Below are positions 1 through 9,082 of a DNA stretch of 64,000 nt, in pieces. Source of the stretch: UM-FILTER-49-7 sp964599895 (lineage in GTDB: Bacteria > Acidobacteriota > Holophagae > Thermotomaculales > Thermotomaculaceae); assembly GCA_964599895.1 (NCBI GenBank), contig CAZRHT010000005.1, positions 1 to 64,000 of the forward strand, given 5' to 3'. The notes beneath the pieces are model-generated. The model did not search any database and had not been told where the DNA came from. It worked only from the letters and a program-made list of their open reading frames with translations. The stretch's first letter is position 1. Each line of letters opens with the position of its first letter. The position numbers and the translations under genes were made by a program.

Positions 1-2
1 CA

Positions 3-1073
3 TTTGCGGAGGGACTGGGAAACGAAGAGGAAATCGTTAGAATAACAAACAATCTTGGCTATACCTATCTAAAGGCAGGAAAGACTGAGAAGGCACTGAA
101 ATTACATGAGAAGGCTTTGAGTCTGGCCAGAAGTAACAAAATAGACGATATGTTCCCATACATTTACAGTGGAATGGGGGAGATCTATTATAAGTTGGGG
201 AAATACAGGGAATCACTGAACTACCAGTTGCAGGCACTCCAGTTGTCCAAAGAGGAAGACCTGCGCATGCTCATTTATCGAAACCTCACGGATGTGTGTA
301 TAGCCCTTCATGACATTTCCGGCTCCGCAAAATATTTCACCCGATATAAGGAGCTTCTGGATAAGTACTATTCGGCCGGTAGCTTTTCAAAATTTGAAAC
401 CCTGATGAATTCGTTTGAACAGGAACGGAAGAACAAAGAGATCCAATTGCTGAGAAAGGATAAAAGAATTGAAAATCTGCTGAAAAATGTTTTTATTCTG
501 GGTTTTTTTGCAGTCCTGATATTTCTGTTGTGGATGTTTTCGCGATACCGAATGAAGCTGCGCATGAACCGAAAACTGGACAGCCTTTCCCGCCACGATC
601 CACTGACCGGTCTTTCCAACAGGCGGGATGTCCTTGAAAAGCTCAAGCGGGAACATGCGAGGTCTATTCGATATAAGACTCCTTTGAGTATCTGCATCTG
701 TGACATCGACTTTTTCAAATCGGTAAATGACACACATGGACATTCCGCAGGGGACGCGATTTTGAGCCAACTGGCGTTGACATTCAGAGATTGCCTTCGG
801 GAAACCGACATATCAGGTCGATGGGGAGGGGAAGAGTTTATCTTTGTTTTTCCGGAAACCAATTTGTCCGGAGCAAAAGAAACAGTTGAAAAGTTGAGGA
901 AGCATATCAAGACTAAGCCTTCCCGGTATGAGGGACAGGAAATTGAAATTACCATTACTTTCGGCATTTCTCAATGTCTCCCTGAAGAAACAGTGGAAGC
1001 CTGTATTGACCGGGCGGATCAGGCCTTATACAAAGGGAAAAAGTCAGGTAGAAACTGCGTTACAACTATTTGA
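3..1073 (+). CDS. TPR-GGDEF diguanylate cyclase (5' partial)
   Basis: The reading frame is open from the window edge, so the true start lies upstream. Visible order: TPR-like helices (NLGYTYLKAGKTEKAL and similar repeats), a coiled segment, one transmembrane helix (VFILGFFAVLIFLLWMF), then a GGDEF domain. The active-site motif GGEEF is intact (codons near 825-839). An RETD sits five residues before it, matching the inhibitory I-site RxxD. The protein should therefore make cyclic di-GMP from GTP and be product-inhibited, with the TPR part on the other side of the membrane as sensor or scaffold. The final residues run directly to a TGA stop, and no terminator is evident before the convergent uspA-like gene. 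Family assignment is firm; the input signal is unknown. Confidence 0.9.
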   Translation, partial: FAEGLGNEEEIVRITNNLGYTYLKAGKTEKALKLHEKALSLARSNKIDDMFPYIYSGMGEIYYKLGKYRESLNYQLQALQLSKEEDLRMLIYRNLTDVCIALHDISGSAKYFTRYKELLDKYYSAGSFSKFETLMNSFEQERKNKEIQLLRKDKRIENLLKNVFILGFFAVLIFLLWMFSRYRMKLRMNRKLDSLSRHDPLTGLSNRRDVLEKLKREHARSIRYKTPLSICICDIDFFKSVNDTHGHSAGDAILSQLALTFRDCLRETDISGRWGGEEFIFVFPETNLSGAKETVEKLRKHIKTKPSRYEGQEIEITITFGISQCLPEETVEACIDRADQALYKGKKSGRNCVTTI

Positions 1074-1176
1074 TAAGAAACCGGTAAAATTGGTGAATAT
1101 CCCCTTTCCCGAGTTGTGTACCGTGCTCGACCTCGGCCCTGGATTCTATTCAAGCATAGCGTTTGAAACTGCACCC

Positions 1177-1584
1177 TCAATTGGAACGAATCAATAACAG
1201 AGGGATAGAAATGCTGTGTTTCAATTTGTCGGAAACGCTGCCAAACAGAATGTCACCGAGAATGTGGTGACCGTGGGTGGCCATGGCCACCAGGTCGTAG
1301 TCTTTTTCCCTGATTTCCTTCAAAATTTCCTCTTCCGGTTCTCCCGTACGGAAAACAATATTGGTAATAACTCCTGCTTCATGGAGTGTGGCACGGTGTG
1401 CTTCCATCTGGGCTTCCGCCTTTTCTTCCAGCGCACGTTTCTGATCCAGTGTGTGTGCGTGAATTACATGGAGGAGAAAAACCTCCGCTTCGTTCTGTTT
1501 TGCCAGGAGTGAGATGTGAGCGATGATGGCATCATCCACCGGGGAGCAGTCCATGGTTACGAGAATATTCTTATAAACCTGCAT
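1177..1584 (-). CDS. UspA-type universal stress protein
   Basis: This is a single-domain universal stress protein of about 135 residues. The N-terminal strand KNILVTMDCSP and the C-terminal nucleotide loop ATHG-x9-GS are present. The loop differs from the classic G-xx-G-x9-G-S only in its first glycine, so ATP binding is plausible. The ATG at 1584 is chosen over a longer reading because GGGAGG lies eight bases upstream and the ATG follows the stop of the Nramp gene by one base. That spacing implies translational coupling with the metal transporter and suggests a role in metal or stress homeostasis (inference). Confidence 0.88.
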   Translation of the reverse strand: MQVYKNILVTMDCSPVDDAIIAHISLLAKQNEAEVFLLHVIHAHTLDQKRALEEKAEAQMEAHRATLHEAGVITNIVFRTGEPEEEILKEIREKDYDLVAMATHGHHILGDILFGSVSDKLKHSISIPLLLIRSN

Positions 1585-1585
1585 G

Positions 1586-2836
1586 TCAGGCACCTCCCGC
1601 AAGGGTTGAATAGAGAAGATAAATATTCAGGAGAATGACGATTCCGGAAATCACGACAGCAGAGACAAATTCCAGGGTACGGCTCCTGAACCCCTTCATC
1701 AGTTTTTTGTCGCGGCAGAGAATCAGCAGGGGTACAAGGGTGAAGGGAAGCTGAATGCTTAATACAACCTGGCTGAAAATCAAAATTTTGAACGTGTCCA
1801 TGCTGAGAATAATAATGAGAAACGACGGAATGGCTGTCACAAAAACAGAGATTCGGTACAGAAGTGTCCGCGGGTCTTCCGGTTTTCCCAGAAAGCCGGT
1901 GATGACGTTTACCTCCGCCATGGAGGATGTTACAGATGATCCGACACCGGCGAAGACGAGAGCAAGGGCGAAGAGGAAGCCTGCCAGTGGCCCGGCCAGG
2001 GGTTTCAGTGTTGCGGATGCCTGTTCGATACTACTGACAGTGATATGATTCCCCGCAAATACGGCCGCAGCCACGATTATCATTGCCGAATTCACAATCC
2101 ATCCCATTGTCATGGCAAACAGGGTGTCCAGTTTTTCGTAGCGAATGAGGTTTTGCTTTTCGTCTTCTGAAGTGCCCCATTTCCGACTGTGGATTACGTT
2201 GGAATGCAGAAAAATGTTGTGGGGCATGACCACGGCACCGAGGATGGCCATTGCCACGTAGATACTGCTCCTGTCAACGCTGGGAATTACTATAGCGGGT
2301 GCCAGGGTTGCCCAGTCAGGGCTGACAATCAAAATTTCAATCACATAACAGATGGCGATAATTCCCAGAAAGCCGATGATAATGGCTTCCAGACGATGAT
2401 AGCGCTGGCTGACGATCAGGAATACCTCCAGTACAACAGTAAGGAGCGCGCCCATCCATAGCGGCATTCCAAACAGGAGGTTGAATCCAATAGCGCCGCC
2501 GATGAGCTCCGCTACATCTGTTGCCACGCAGGCAAGAACAATGGTTCCGCCGAGAAAAGCTGTGACGGGCCGGGAAAAGTGATCGCGAATGTTGGCGGCC
2601 AGTGATTTTCCAGTGGCAATCCCAAGCTTGGCCGCCATGTGTTGAATCACAATCAGCATGATTGTGCTTAAGGTGATCACCCAGAGCAGTTTGTACCCGA
2701 ACCTTGACCCGCCCTCAATGTTGGTGGCCCAGTTGCCGGGGTCAATGAACCCGACCGTGACCAGAAACCCCGGACCGAGAAAGCTCAACAGTGTTTTGAA
2801 GGGGAATTTCTTTTCCGCTGTACCAGTATGTTTCAT
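1586..2836 (-). CDS. Nramp-family divalent metal transporter
   Basis: This 416-residue inner-membrane protein has the Nramp signatures. DPGN in the first transmembrane helix (GFIDPGNWATN) and MPHN in the sixth (MPHNIFLHS) provide the metal-binding Asp, Asn and Met. The length and roughly eleven hydrophobic segments fit proton-coupled uptake of Mn2+ or Fe2+. The ATG at 2836 has GGAGA eight bases upstream. A sigma-70-like promoter with an internal palindrome lies just upstream (2888-2916). It is translationally linked to the UspA gene. Metal specificity cannot be read from the sequence. Confidence 0.92.
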   Translation of the reverse strand: MKHTGTAEKKFPFKTLLSFLGPGFLVTVGFIDPGNWATNIEGGSRFGYKLLWVITLSTIMLIVIQHMAAKLGIATGKSLAANIRDHFSRPVTAFLGGTIVLACVATDVAELIGGAIGFNLLFGMPLWMGALLTVVLEVFLIVSQRYHRLEAIIIGFLGIIAICYVIEILIVSPDWATLAPAIVIPSVDRSSIYVAMAILGAVVMPHNIFLHSNVIHSRKWGTSEDEKQNLIRYEKLDTLFAMTMGWIVNSAMIIVAAAVFAGNHITVSSIEQASATLKPLAGPLAGFLFALALVFAGVGSSVTSSMAEVNVITGFLGKPEDPRTLLYRISVFVTAIPSFLIIILSMDTFKILIFSQVVLSIQLPFTLVPLLILCRDKKLMKGFRSRTLEFVSAVVISGIVILLNIYLLYSTLAGGA

Positions 2837-2887
2837 ATTTGAGTCTCCATCAAGAAACCAGGTTTTAGATCACCGCAAGGTAGAATC

Positions 2888-2916
2888 AGTTTACGTTGTC
2901 ACGTGATCCCCGTCAA
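2888..2916 (-). promoter_or_regulatory. Sigma-70-like promoter of the Nramp-uspA operon
   Basis: On the minus strand TTGACG is followed by a 17-base spacer and TAAACT. The spacer contains the palindrome TCACGTGA (2899-2906), a candidate operator for a metal or stress regulator. Position fits a leader of about 45 bases before the ATG at 2836. Confidence 0.5.
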
Positions 2917-3019
2917 GGGGGCGACTGGGGCAGCCGCAGTGACTCGTGAATGTTAGTGGTGGCTTGCAAAGAAAAGAGGATGCATCCGCTAATTCCCGAT
3001 CTTTCCCTCTATCCTACCC

Positions 3020-4087
3020 CTACTCCCACCTTCCCCTTTGCAGAGCGGGAAAAATCTTGTGATTGGCTTTCGGGAAGGGAAGGGAGGTGATGTCTTCCAT
3101 TGTGACCCAGCGAAATGGGAGTTCACTGGTAAGTGTCCCGGAAGTGATGGTGCAGTGAAAGGCAGTAAGTAAGATCTTGAAATGAGTATAGGCATGACGG
3201 ATAGTAGCGATCTCTTTTCCGACCTCAACCTTAACAGCCAGCTCTTCCATGCATTCCCGTCTCAATGCATCGGGGAGTGTTTCTCCTTTTTCCACTTTTC
3301 CACCGGGAAATTCCCATAAACCACCTAAGAGGCCATTCTCCGGTCTTTTTTGAATCAGCATCCTCCCGCTGGAGTCGGTGATGACAGCCACAACAATCCG
3401 ATATTCGGGAATGGGCTGTTTCCTGGATTTAATCGGCAGTTCTGAGACGAGATTAGTTTGTTTTGCCAGGCAGTTATGTCGGATCGGGCAACTGTCGCAG
3501 CCGGGAGAAGCGGGTGTGCAGATTGTGGCACCCAGTTCCATCATAGCCTCATTGAATTCACCGGGTCGGTCATCAGGGATATGCTCAGTCAACAGAGCGG
3601 CCACTTTTTTTCGGGTCGCGGGTTGGGCAATGTCATATTCAAGGGCAAAAATACGGCAGATGGCACGTAGTACGTTCCCGTCGACAACCGGGATGACATG
3701 GCCGCAGGCGATGCTCATGACCGCGGCTGCGATGTATGGACCAACCCCGGGCAGCTGGCGAAAAAGTTCGGGTTGGTCTGGAATTATGCCGTCGAACTTT
3801 TCCATCACAATTCCGGCGGCCTTGTGCAGATTACGGGCCCTTGCGTAGTAGCCCAATCCCTCCCAGAACTTCAGGACATTCTCCTGATCAGCTTCAGCCA
3901 GGAGGTCTATCGTGGGGAATGCCTCCATAAAACGATGAAAATAAGGAATAACCGTGTCCACTCGGGTCTGTTGAAGCATAACTTCGGAAACCCACACCCG
4001 GTAAATACTTCGGTCTTGGCGCCATGGCAAATCCCTCCGGTTTCCTTTAAACCAGTCGAGAAGCTCCCTTGACCAACTGTCACTCAT
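3020..4087 (-). CDS. mutY: A/G-specific adenine DNA glycosylase MutY with NUDIX-like domain
   Basis: This base-excision enzyme removes adenine mispaired with 8-oxoguanine. The order is a helix-hairpin-helix glycosylase core (LPGVGPYIAAAVMS, then catalytic Asp in VVDGNV), the iron-sulfur loop C-x6-C-x2-C-x5-C (CTPASPGCDSCPIRHNC), then a C-terminal NUDIX-type 8-oxoG recognition domain with a recognisable box (GGKVEKGET...RRECMEEL). The catalytic Glu is in SEVMLQQTRV. The ATG at 4087 is preferred to the GTG at 4090 because AAGGGG is well spaced from it. It starts ten bases after carB stops and looks like the last gene of a carA-carB-mutY operon. About 355 residues, normal for the family. Confidence 0.95.
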   Translation of the reverse strand: MSDSWSRELLDWFKGNRRDLPWRQDRSIYRVWVSEVMLQQTRVDTVIPYFHRFMEAFPTIDLLAEADQENVLKFWEGLGYYARARNLHKAAGIVMEKFDGIIPDQPELFRQLPGVGPYIAAAVMSIACGHVIPVVDGNVLRAICRIFALEYDIAQPATRKKVAALLTEHIPDDRPGEFNEAMMELGATICTPASPGCDSCPIRHNCLAKQTNLVSELPIKSRKQPIPEYRIVVAVITDSSGRMLIQKRPENGLLGGLWEFPGGKVEKGETLPDALRRECMEELAVKVEVGKEIATIRHAYTHFKILLTAFHCTITSGTLTSELPFRWVTMEDITSLPFPKANHKIFPALQRGRWE

Positions 4088-4096
4088 CACTTCCCC

Positions 4097-7000
4097 TTAT
4101 TCATATTCGTCCCACGCTTTGATGGCAAGGTCATCTTCCGTATACCGCGCAAGTGCCCGTATGAAGTAGGAAGCGACCCTAAGGTTGGTGATCAGCGGGA
4201 TGTTCCGGTCAATGGCGTGGCGGCGAATGCGATAGTCGTTTTCGAGCTCTTCAGGGGTATCATCTTTCGGAATGTTAATCACAAGATCCACCAGATCCTG
4301 ATCCATGCAGGCCAAGGCCCCGGGTTCCTGATTGTCCGACGGCCAGTGGACTGTTTCAGCGGGAATGTCAAAACGTCCCATAAAACCCGCGGTCCCCGGC
4401 GTGGCGTACAGGCTGCAGCCCAGACCCTGCAATTCCCGCAACGCATCCAGGAACTGGACTTTGTGCTCAAGGGTTCCAGTGGACAGTAGGATGCCTTTTT
4501 TCGGGACGTGAAATCCAACAGACAGAATGCTTTTCAGAAATGCCTCGTACACGTCATCACCGATGCAGGCGACTTCACCGGTTGAGGCCATTTCCACTCC
4601 CAGTACCGGGTCGGAACCTTTCAACCGGGTGAAGGAAAACTGGGGCGCTTTGACACCAACGTAGTCCATGTCGAAGGAGGAGCGATGAATCTTCGGCAGT
4701 TTTCGCCCCATAATCAACCTTGTAGCAGCGTCGATGAAGTTTATCCGGTAGATTTTGGACACAAAAGGAAAGCTCCGGGACGCTCTCAGATTGCACTCAA
4801 TGACTTTGACTTCATTGTCTTTGGCGATGAACTGGATGTTAAATGGTCCCGTAATGCAGAGTGCCCGGGCGATTTCCCGGGTGATAACTTTCACCCGTCT
4901 CATGGTTTCCAGCCAGGTTCTCTGGGGCGGCAATACCAGCGTTGCGTCTCCCGAATGGACTCCGGCATTTTCCACGTGTTCAGAGACAGCATAGCAGTAC
5001 AACTCTCCTTTTTCTCCCACCGCGTCCATTTCTATTTCACGGGCGCCCGTAATGAACTTGCTGATCACGACCGGGTGGTCCCGGTTGACTTTAGAGGCCC
5101 GGTCCAGGTAGGACCGTAATTCGTCCCCATTCAATGCGGTACTCATGGCGGCACCACTGAGAACGTAGGACGGACGAATCAGTACCGGGTAGCCGACAGT
5201 GTCGGCGAAATGCTCAGCATCCTCCAGACAAGTCAGTTCCTCCCATCGAGGCTGGTCAATACGCAGTGTGTCCAGCAGTGCGGAAAACTTATGTCTGTCC
5301 TCGGCTTTGTCAATATCGTCCGGGTCGGTCCCAAGTAGAGCCACACCGCTTCTTTTCAATGGCAGGGCCAGGTTGTTGGGGATCTGGCCACCCATGGAAA
5401 CGATCACACCTGCCGGTTTTTCCTTATCGTGAATGTCCATCACCCGTTCATGGGTCAGTTCTTCAAAGTAGAGTCGATCACAGATATCGTAATCGGTGCT
5501 GACGGTTTCGGGATTGCAATTGATCATGATCGTTTTGTATTCCATCTCTTTCAGCGTGGAAACAGCGTTGACGCAACACCAGTCAAATTCAACCGACGAG
5601 CCGATCTTATATGGGCCACTCCCCAGTACAACTACGGCACTATCCGGTTGGAAGTCCACATCGTCTTCTACACCGGAATAGGTCATGTACAGGTAATTGG
5701 TTCGTGCAGGGAATTCCCCCGCCAGTGTGTCAATCTGCTTGATCGCGGGGACAATTCCGACTCTTTTACGGTGGTCCCGGACAGCCTTTTCAGTACAATT
5801 CCATGACTTCGAAAGTTGAACGTCGGAAAATCCCTTTTCCTTGGCTTCCCTGAGCAGGGCATCCGGGATTGATTCCAGCGTGAATTCTGAAAGTTTTTTC
5901 CCCAATCCGACAATATTATTTAATTTGTGAATGAACCACGGCGTAATTCGCGTTTGTTCGTGGATTTGATCCACAGACCACCCCCGGTCCAGGGCGGATG
6001 CCACGGCATACAGACGGTTATCAGTGGGATGGGTCAGTGCCTGTTCCAGATTATCGAACCGGTCCCGGTTTCCGACCAGGCCGATTCGCTCGTTGTTCAA
6101 CATTCGGATTGATTTCTGAATCGCCTCTTCAAATGTCCGTCCGATGGACATGACTTCTCCGACGGATTTCATTTCGGATCCGATCAGGCGGCTGACGTTA
6201 TGAAATTTTTCCAGGTCCCAACGGGGCAATTTGACTACTACATAATCCAGCGCAGGCTCAAAGCAGGCGGAGGTGGTTCCCGTTACCATGTTCTTGATAG
6301 CAATCAAGGCTTGTCCAAGGGCCAGTTTGGCAGCTATGAAGGCCAGCGGGTAGCCGGTGGCCTTGGAGGCCAGCGCGGAACTCCGGGAGAGACGGGGATT
6401 GATTTCAATAATCCGATAGTCGCCGGATTTTGGATCCAGAGCATATTGAATGTTGCATTCACCTACGATGCCCAGATGTCGAACCGCCCGGATGGCGATG
6501 GACCGGAGATGAAAATTTTCCGCGGCATTCAATGTCTGGACCGGTGCCACTACGGCACTTTCACCTGTATGAATTCCCATGGGGTCCAGATTTTCCATGG
6601 AGCAGACGACGATACAGTTGTCGAAGCGGTCCCGAACGACCTCATATTCCACTTCCTTCCAGCCGAGCAGGGACTCTTCAACAAGTATGTGATCGGCGTA
6701 GCTGAGGGCCTTGCTGACGGTTTCCGATAACTGGTCTTCATTTTCTACTACACCGGAACCCAATCCCCCAAGAGCGAACCCGGCACGGATCATGACCGGG
6801 TAACCGATAGACTCCGCTGATTTGCGGGCCTCTTCAAGTGATCGCGCGATGCGGCTCCTCGGGACATTCAGGTCAGCCCGTTCCATCTCGTTGGTGAACA
6901 GATTTCGATCTTCCGTTTTTAGAATAGCTTCCACCGGCGTTCCCAGAACTTCCACGTGGTGAGCGGCCAGATCACCATTTCCAGCCAGTTCAAGGCCCAC

Positions 7001-7285
7001 GTTCAGCGCTGTTTGTCCGCCGAAACCAAGCAGAATACCGTCGGGCTTTTCCCTTTCGATAACCCGTCTGGCGAATGCTGCCGTCAGGGGAAGAAAATAT
7101 ACGCGGTCCGCAAGGCCTTCCGATGTCTGGATGGTTGCTATATTCGGATTGATGAGAACAGTCTGAATTCCCTCTTGTTTCAAGGCCTTGATTGCCTGGC
7201 TTCCGGAATAATCGAATTCACCGGCTTGCCCGATGCGAATCGCGCCGGAGCCCAGGATCAGCACTTTTCTGACCTGGGTTTTCAT
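4097..7285 (-). CDS. carB: Carbamoyl-phosphate synthase large subunit
   Basis: This full-length 1062-residue enzyme makes carbamoyl phosphate from bicarbonate, ATP and ammonia channelled from CarA, for pyrimidines and arginine. Two ATP-grasp halves are evident: KVLILGSGAIRIGQAGEFDYSG opens the first, and VVVLGSGPYKIGSSVEFDW opens the second. Each half has the expected GFGGQT or SMGGQ motif. A C-terminal MGS-like allosteric domain follows (KGILLSTGT). The linker YMTYSGVEDD resembles the CAD-like branch more than the E. coli form. The ATG overlaps the carA stop by four bases (ATGA). Confidence 0.97.
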   Translation of the reverse strand: MKTQVRKVLILGSGAIRIGQAGEFDYSGSQAIKALKQEGIQTVLINPNIATIQTSEGLADRVYFLPLTAAFARRVIEREKPDGILLGFGGQTALNVGLELAGNGDLAAHHVEVLGTPVEAILKTEDRNLFTNEMERADLNVPRSRIARSLEEARKSAESIGYPVMIRAGFALGGLGSGVVENEDQLSETVSKALSYADHILVEESLLGWKEVEYEVVRDRFDNCIVVCSMENLDPMGIHTGESAVVAPVQTLNAAENFHLRSIAIRAVRHLGIVGECNIQYALDPKSGDYRIIEINPRLSRSSALASKATGYPLAFIAAKLALGQALIAIKNMVTGTTSACFEPALDYVVVKLPRWDLEKFHNVSRLIGSEMKSVGEVMSIGRTFEEAIQKSIRMLNNERIGLVGNRDRFDNLEQALTHPTDNRLYAVASALDRGWSVDQIHEQTRITPWFIHKLNNIVGLGKKLSEFTLESIPDALLREAKEKGFSDVQLSKSWNCTEKAVRDHRKRVGIVPAIKQIDTLAGEFPARTNYLYMTYSGVEDDVDFQPDSAVVVLGSGPYKIGSSVEFDWCCVNAVSTLKEMEYKTIMINCNPETVSTDYDICDRLYFEELTHERVMDIHDKEKPAGVIVSMGGQIPNNLALPLKRSGVALLGTDPDDIDKAEDRHKFSALLDTLRIDQPRWEELTCLEDAEHFADTVGYPVLIRPSYVLSGAAMSTALNGDELRSYLDRASKVNRDHPVVISKFITGAREIEMDAVGEKGELYCYAVSEHVENAGVHSGDATLVLPPQRTWLETMRRVKVITREIARALCITGPFNIQFIAKDNEVKVIECNLRASRSFPFVSKIYRINFIDAATRLIMGRKLPKIHRSSFDMDYVGVKAPQFSFTRLKGSDPVLGVEMASTGEVACIGDDVYEAFLKSILSVGFHVPKKGILLSTGTLEHKVQFLDALRELQGLGCSLYATPGTAGFMGRFDIPAETVHWPSDNQEPGALACMDQDLVDLVINIPKDDTPEELENDYRIRRHAIDRNIPLITNLRVASYFIRALARYTEDDLAIKAWDEYE

Positions 7286-8355
7286 GAAAGAGCCCTCACG
7301 AACATATCAAAAATGAACTCTGTATCGTCCGGACCCGGCGAAGCTTCCGGATGGAATTGTGCGCCGAAAAAGGGTCTCGAAATATGAAGAATACCTTCGT
7401 TGGTTTCGTCGTTGTGATTCACAAACCACTCCCGCCAGTCCTGGGGGAGCGTGGAGGCATCCACGGCATATCCATGGTTCTGAGAGGTGATATGGCAGCG
7501 ACTGGTACCCATTTCCAGGCATGGTTGATTCTGTCCCCTGTGGCCGAACTTCATTTTGTATGTTTTTGCGCCTGCGGCCAGGCCCATGATCTGGGAACCC
7601 AGACAGATCCCCAGCATCGGGAGATTGCGTTCCATGGCTTTTCGAACATGGTCCACTGCACTGGTGCAGAGGGAAGGATCACCGGGCCCGTTGGAAATGA
7701 GCACGCCATCCACGGGTTCCCGGTTGAAATCGAAGTCCCACGGAACACGGAGAACCGAAATATCCCGTTTCAGGAAAGCGCGAATGATATTGTTCTTTAC
7801 CCCACAGTCCACAAGGGCGATCCGTTTGGCACCGCGTTCATAGAGAATTGGTTCCGCAATACTGACCTCTGCGGCCAGATTCCGTATGTTGGGGTCTTCA
7901 AAAGCAGGAGAATTGTCGTCGAAGACGATCCGTCCCGGCATTGTGCCCGACTCTCTGAGACGTTTGGTCAACATGCGGGTATCGAGTCCATACAGAGCGG
8001 GAATGTCCTCTTCAATTAGCCAATTCGAAAGGGAGCGCACTGCAGTGGAGTGGGAGTAATGATCGGAATAATCTGCAACAATCAAACCGGAAACCTGGAT
8101 TCTATCGGACTCGAAAAAGCGCAGCATTCCGTCTTCAAGGTCATTCCCCGGGACACCGTAATTACCTGCCAGCGGCCAGGTCATGATCAGTATTTGTCCT
8201 CGATAGGATGGGTCCGTCAGGTTTTCCGGGTAGCCCACCATGCCAGTATTGAACACGACTTCCCCTGTAGCGGGTGTTGTAGCACCGAAACTGAATCCTT
8301 CCAATACCGTTCCGTCGGCAAGCTCAAACCGTCCTTTTGGCCGTCCGAAGTCCAT
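7282..8355 (-). CDS. carA: Carbamoyl-phosphate synthase small subunit
   Basis: This is the glutaminase subunit that supplies ammonia to CarB. An N-terminal CPSase-sm domain (FELADGTVLEG, TGMVGYPENLTDPSY) is followed by a class I glutamine amidotransferase. The nucleophile Cys lies in LGICLGSQ and the catalytic His and Glu in FHPEASPGPDD. The usual GICLGHQ has Ser in place of His here. The frame is open to 8463, but the ATG at 8355 is chosen because family N-termini begin there and GGGGG lies just upstream, giving 357 residues. It heads carA-carB-mutY. Confidence 0.94.
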   Translation of the reverse strand: MDFGRPKGRFELADGTVLEGFSFGATTPATGEVVFNTGMVGYPENLTDPSYRGQILIMTWPLAGNYGVPGNDLEDGMLRFFESDRIQVSGLIVADYSDHYSHSTAVRSLSNWLIEEDIPALYGLDTRMLTKRLRESGTMPGRIVFDDNSPAFEDPNIRNLAAEVSIAEPILYERGAKRIALVDCGVKNNIIRAFLKRDISVLRVPWDFDFNREPVDGVLISNGPGDPSLCTSAVDHVRKAMERNLPMLGICLGSQIMGLAAGAKTYKMKFGHRGQNQPCLEMGTSRCHITSQNHGYAVDASTLPQDWREWFVNHNDETNEGILHISRPFFGAQFHPEASPGPDDTEFIFDMFVRALS

Positions 8356-8477
8356 GCGTCCCCCATATTGCTTATGAGAATGCCTGCTCAGCCCGAAGGC
8401 TTCTTTTCCCGTCAGGTGATTCTCTGTCCTGAAAAAGCTAACATATCGGCCCGGTTGAGACAACAGAAAGAATGCCC

Positions 8478-8506
8478 AATCTATTCTTACAGTCTGGGAA
8501 TCTCAA
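8478..8506 (-). promoter_or_regulatory. Candidate sigma-70 promoter of carAB-mutY
   Basis: The minus strand reads TTGAGA, a 17-base spacer, then TAGATT (5/6 and 4/6 matches to consensus). Transcription would start near 8471, giving a leader of about 115 bases. This supports the internal ATG at 8355 as the carA start, although longer in-frame starts are not excluded. Confidence 0.45.
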
Positions 8507-8546
8507 CTGTTGAACAACCCATTTCGAACAGCTCTTCAAGTAGCTG

Positions 8547-8567
8547 CAGGTATTGAAAAGATACCTG
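8547..8567. repeat. Perfect inverted repeat upstream of the carA promoter
   Basis: CAGGTAT and ATACCTG flank a seven-base loop. It lies about 40 bases upstream of the candidate carA -35 box, so it could be an operator or a weak hairpin. No U-rich tract follows it on either strand, which argues against a terminator. Confidence 0.4.
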
Positions 8568-8768
8568 AATGGAAGTGAATAAAGCCAGGGTTATGGCAAT
8601 GAGTCTATCCTGACTTGTATAGGCCCAATAAATGTAAAGAAGGTGTCGACTTTTGTGTCAATTTTCTGTCATAGGACAGTCCATGCGAGATGAATTTGTG
8701 GCGGTTTCAGGAGTAAGGTTTAAGCAATATGCACTAAAATGAGGGCTTTACAGTTTCTTAACAGAATC

Positions 8769-8792
8769 TGTGGAAAACATTGTGGAAAACAT
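8769..8792. repeat. Tandem 12-mer with two DnaA-box-like sites
   Basis: TGTGGAAAACAT occurs twice with no gap. Its reverse complement contains TTTTCCACA, which fits the relaxed DnaA box TTWTNCACA. The flanks are AT-rich. It may be a small DnaA-binding cluster; no other DnaA boxes or origin-type genes (dnaA, dnaN, parB) are nearby, so an origin is not supported. Confidence 0.4.
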
Positions 8793-9082
8793 CTTTAAAA
8801 GCCCCAAAATCTCAATATCGACAGGGGTTTTGACAGATTGCACAATTCGTGTGTATTCGGTACAAGTCTATGTATAACAGTAGGTTAAAAAAAATGGAAA
8901 GGAATTGTACATGCGAATAGTCACTCTGGCTCCAGTTTTTGACAGAAGAGGCCTTTTTTTCAAAAAAATATCTCTTTGTCAGGATTAATTCCGAATAAGG
9001 CTTATGTGATTTTGAATGTTGTCCGATCGGTCCCGCATTGAACTGTGTCCCTGGCTTCAGGAAGCTCCCGTTGGGATAAATA

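Larger units (their letters stand above)
8356..9082. other. 727-base intergenic stretch between carA and the dynamin-like gene
   Basis: No credible gene is seen. A minus-strand reading at 8812-9204 overlaps the dynamin gene and has no family resemblance. The stretch holds a likely carA promoter (8478-8506), a 7-bp-stem inverted repeat (8547-8567) and a perfect tandem 12-mer containing DnaA-box-like sequences (8769-8792). A weaker minus-strand TTGACA (8656-8661) has no good -10 partner. No clear terminator for the dynamin gene is visible. Confidence 0.6.

Noticed and set aside
8548..8566. Rho-independent terminator near 8.55 kb
   Set aside because: The stem is short and AT-rich, there is no U-tract, and it is about 500 bases from the nearest upstream gene end.
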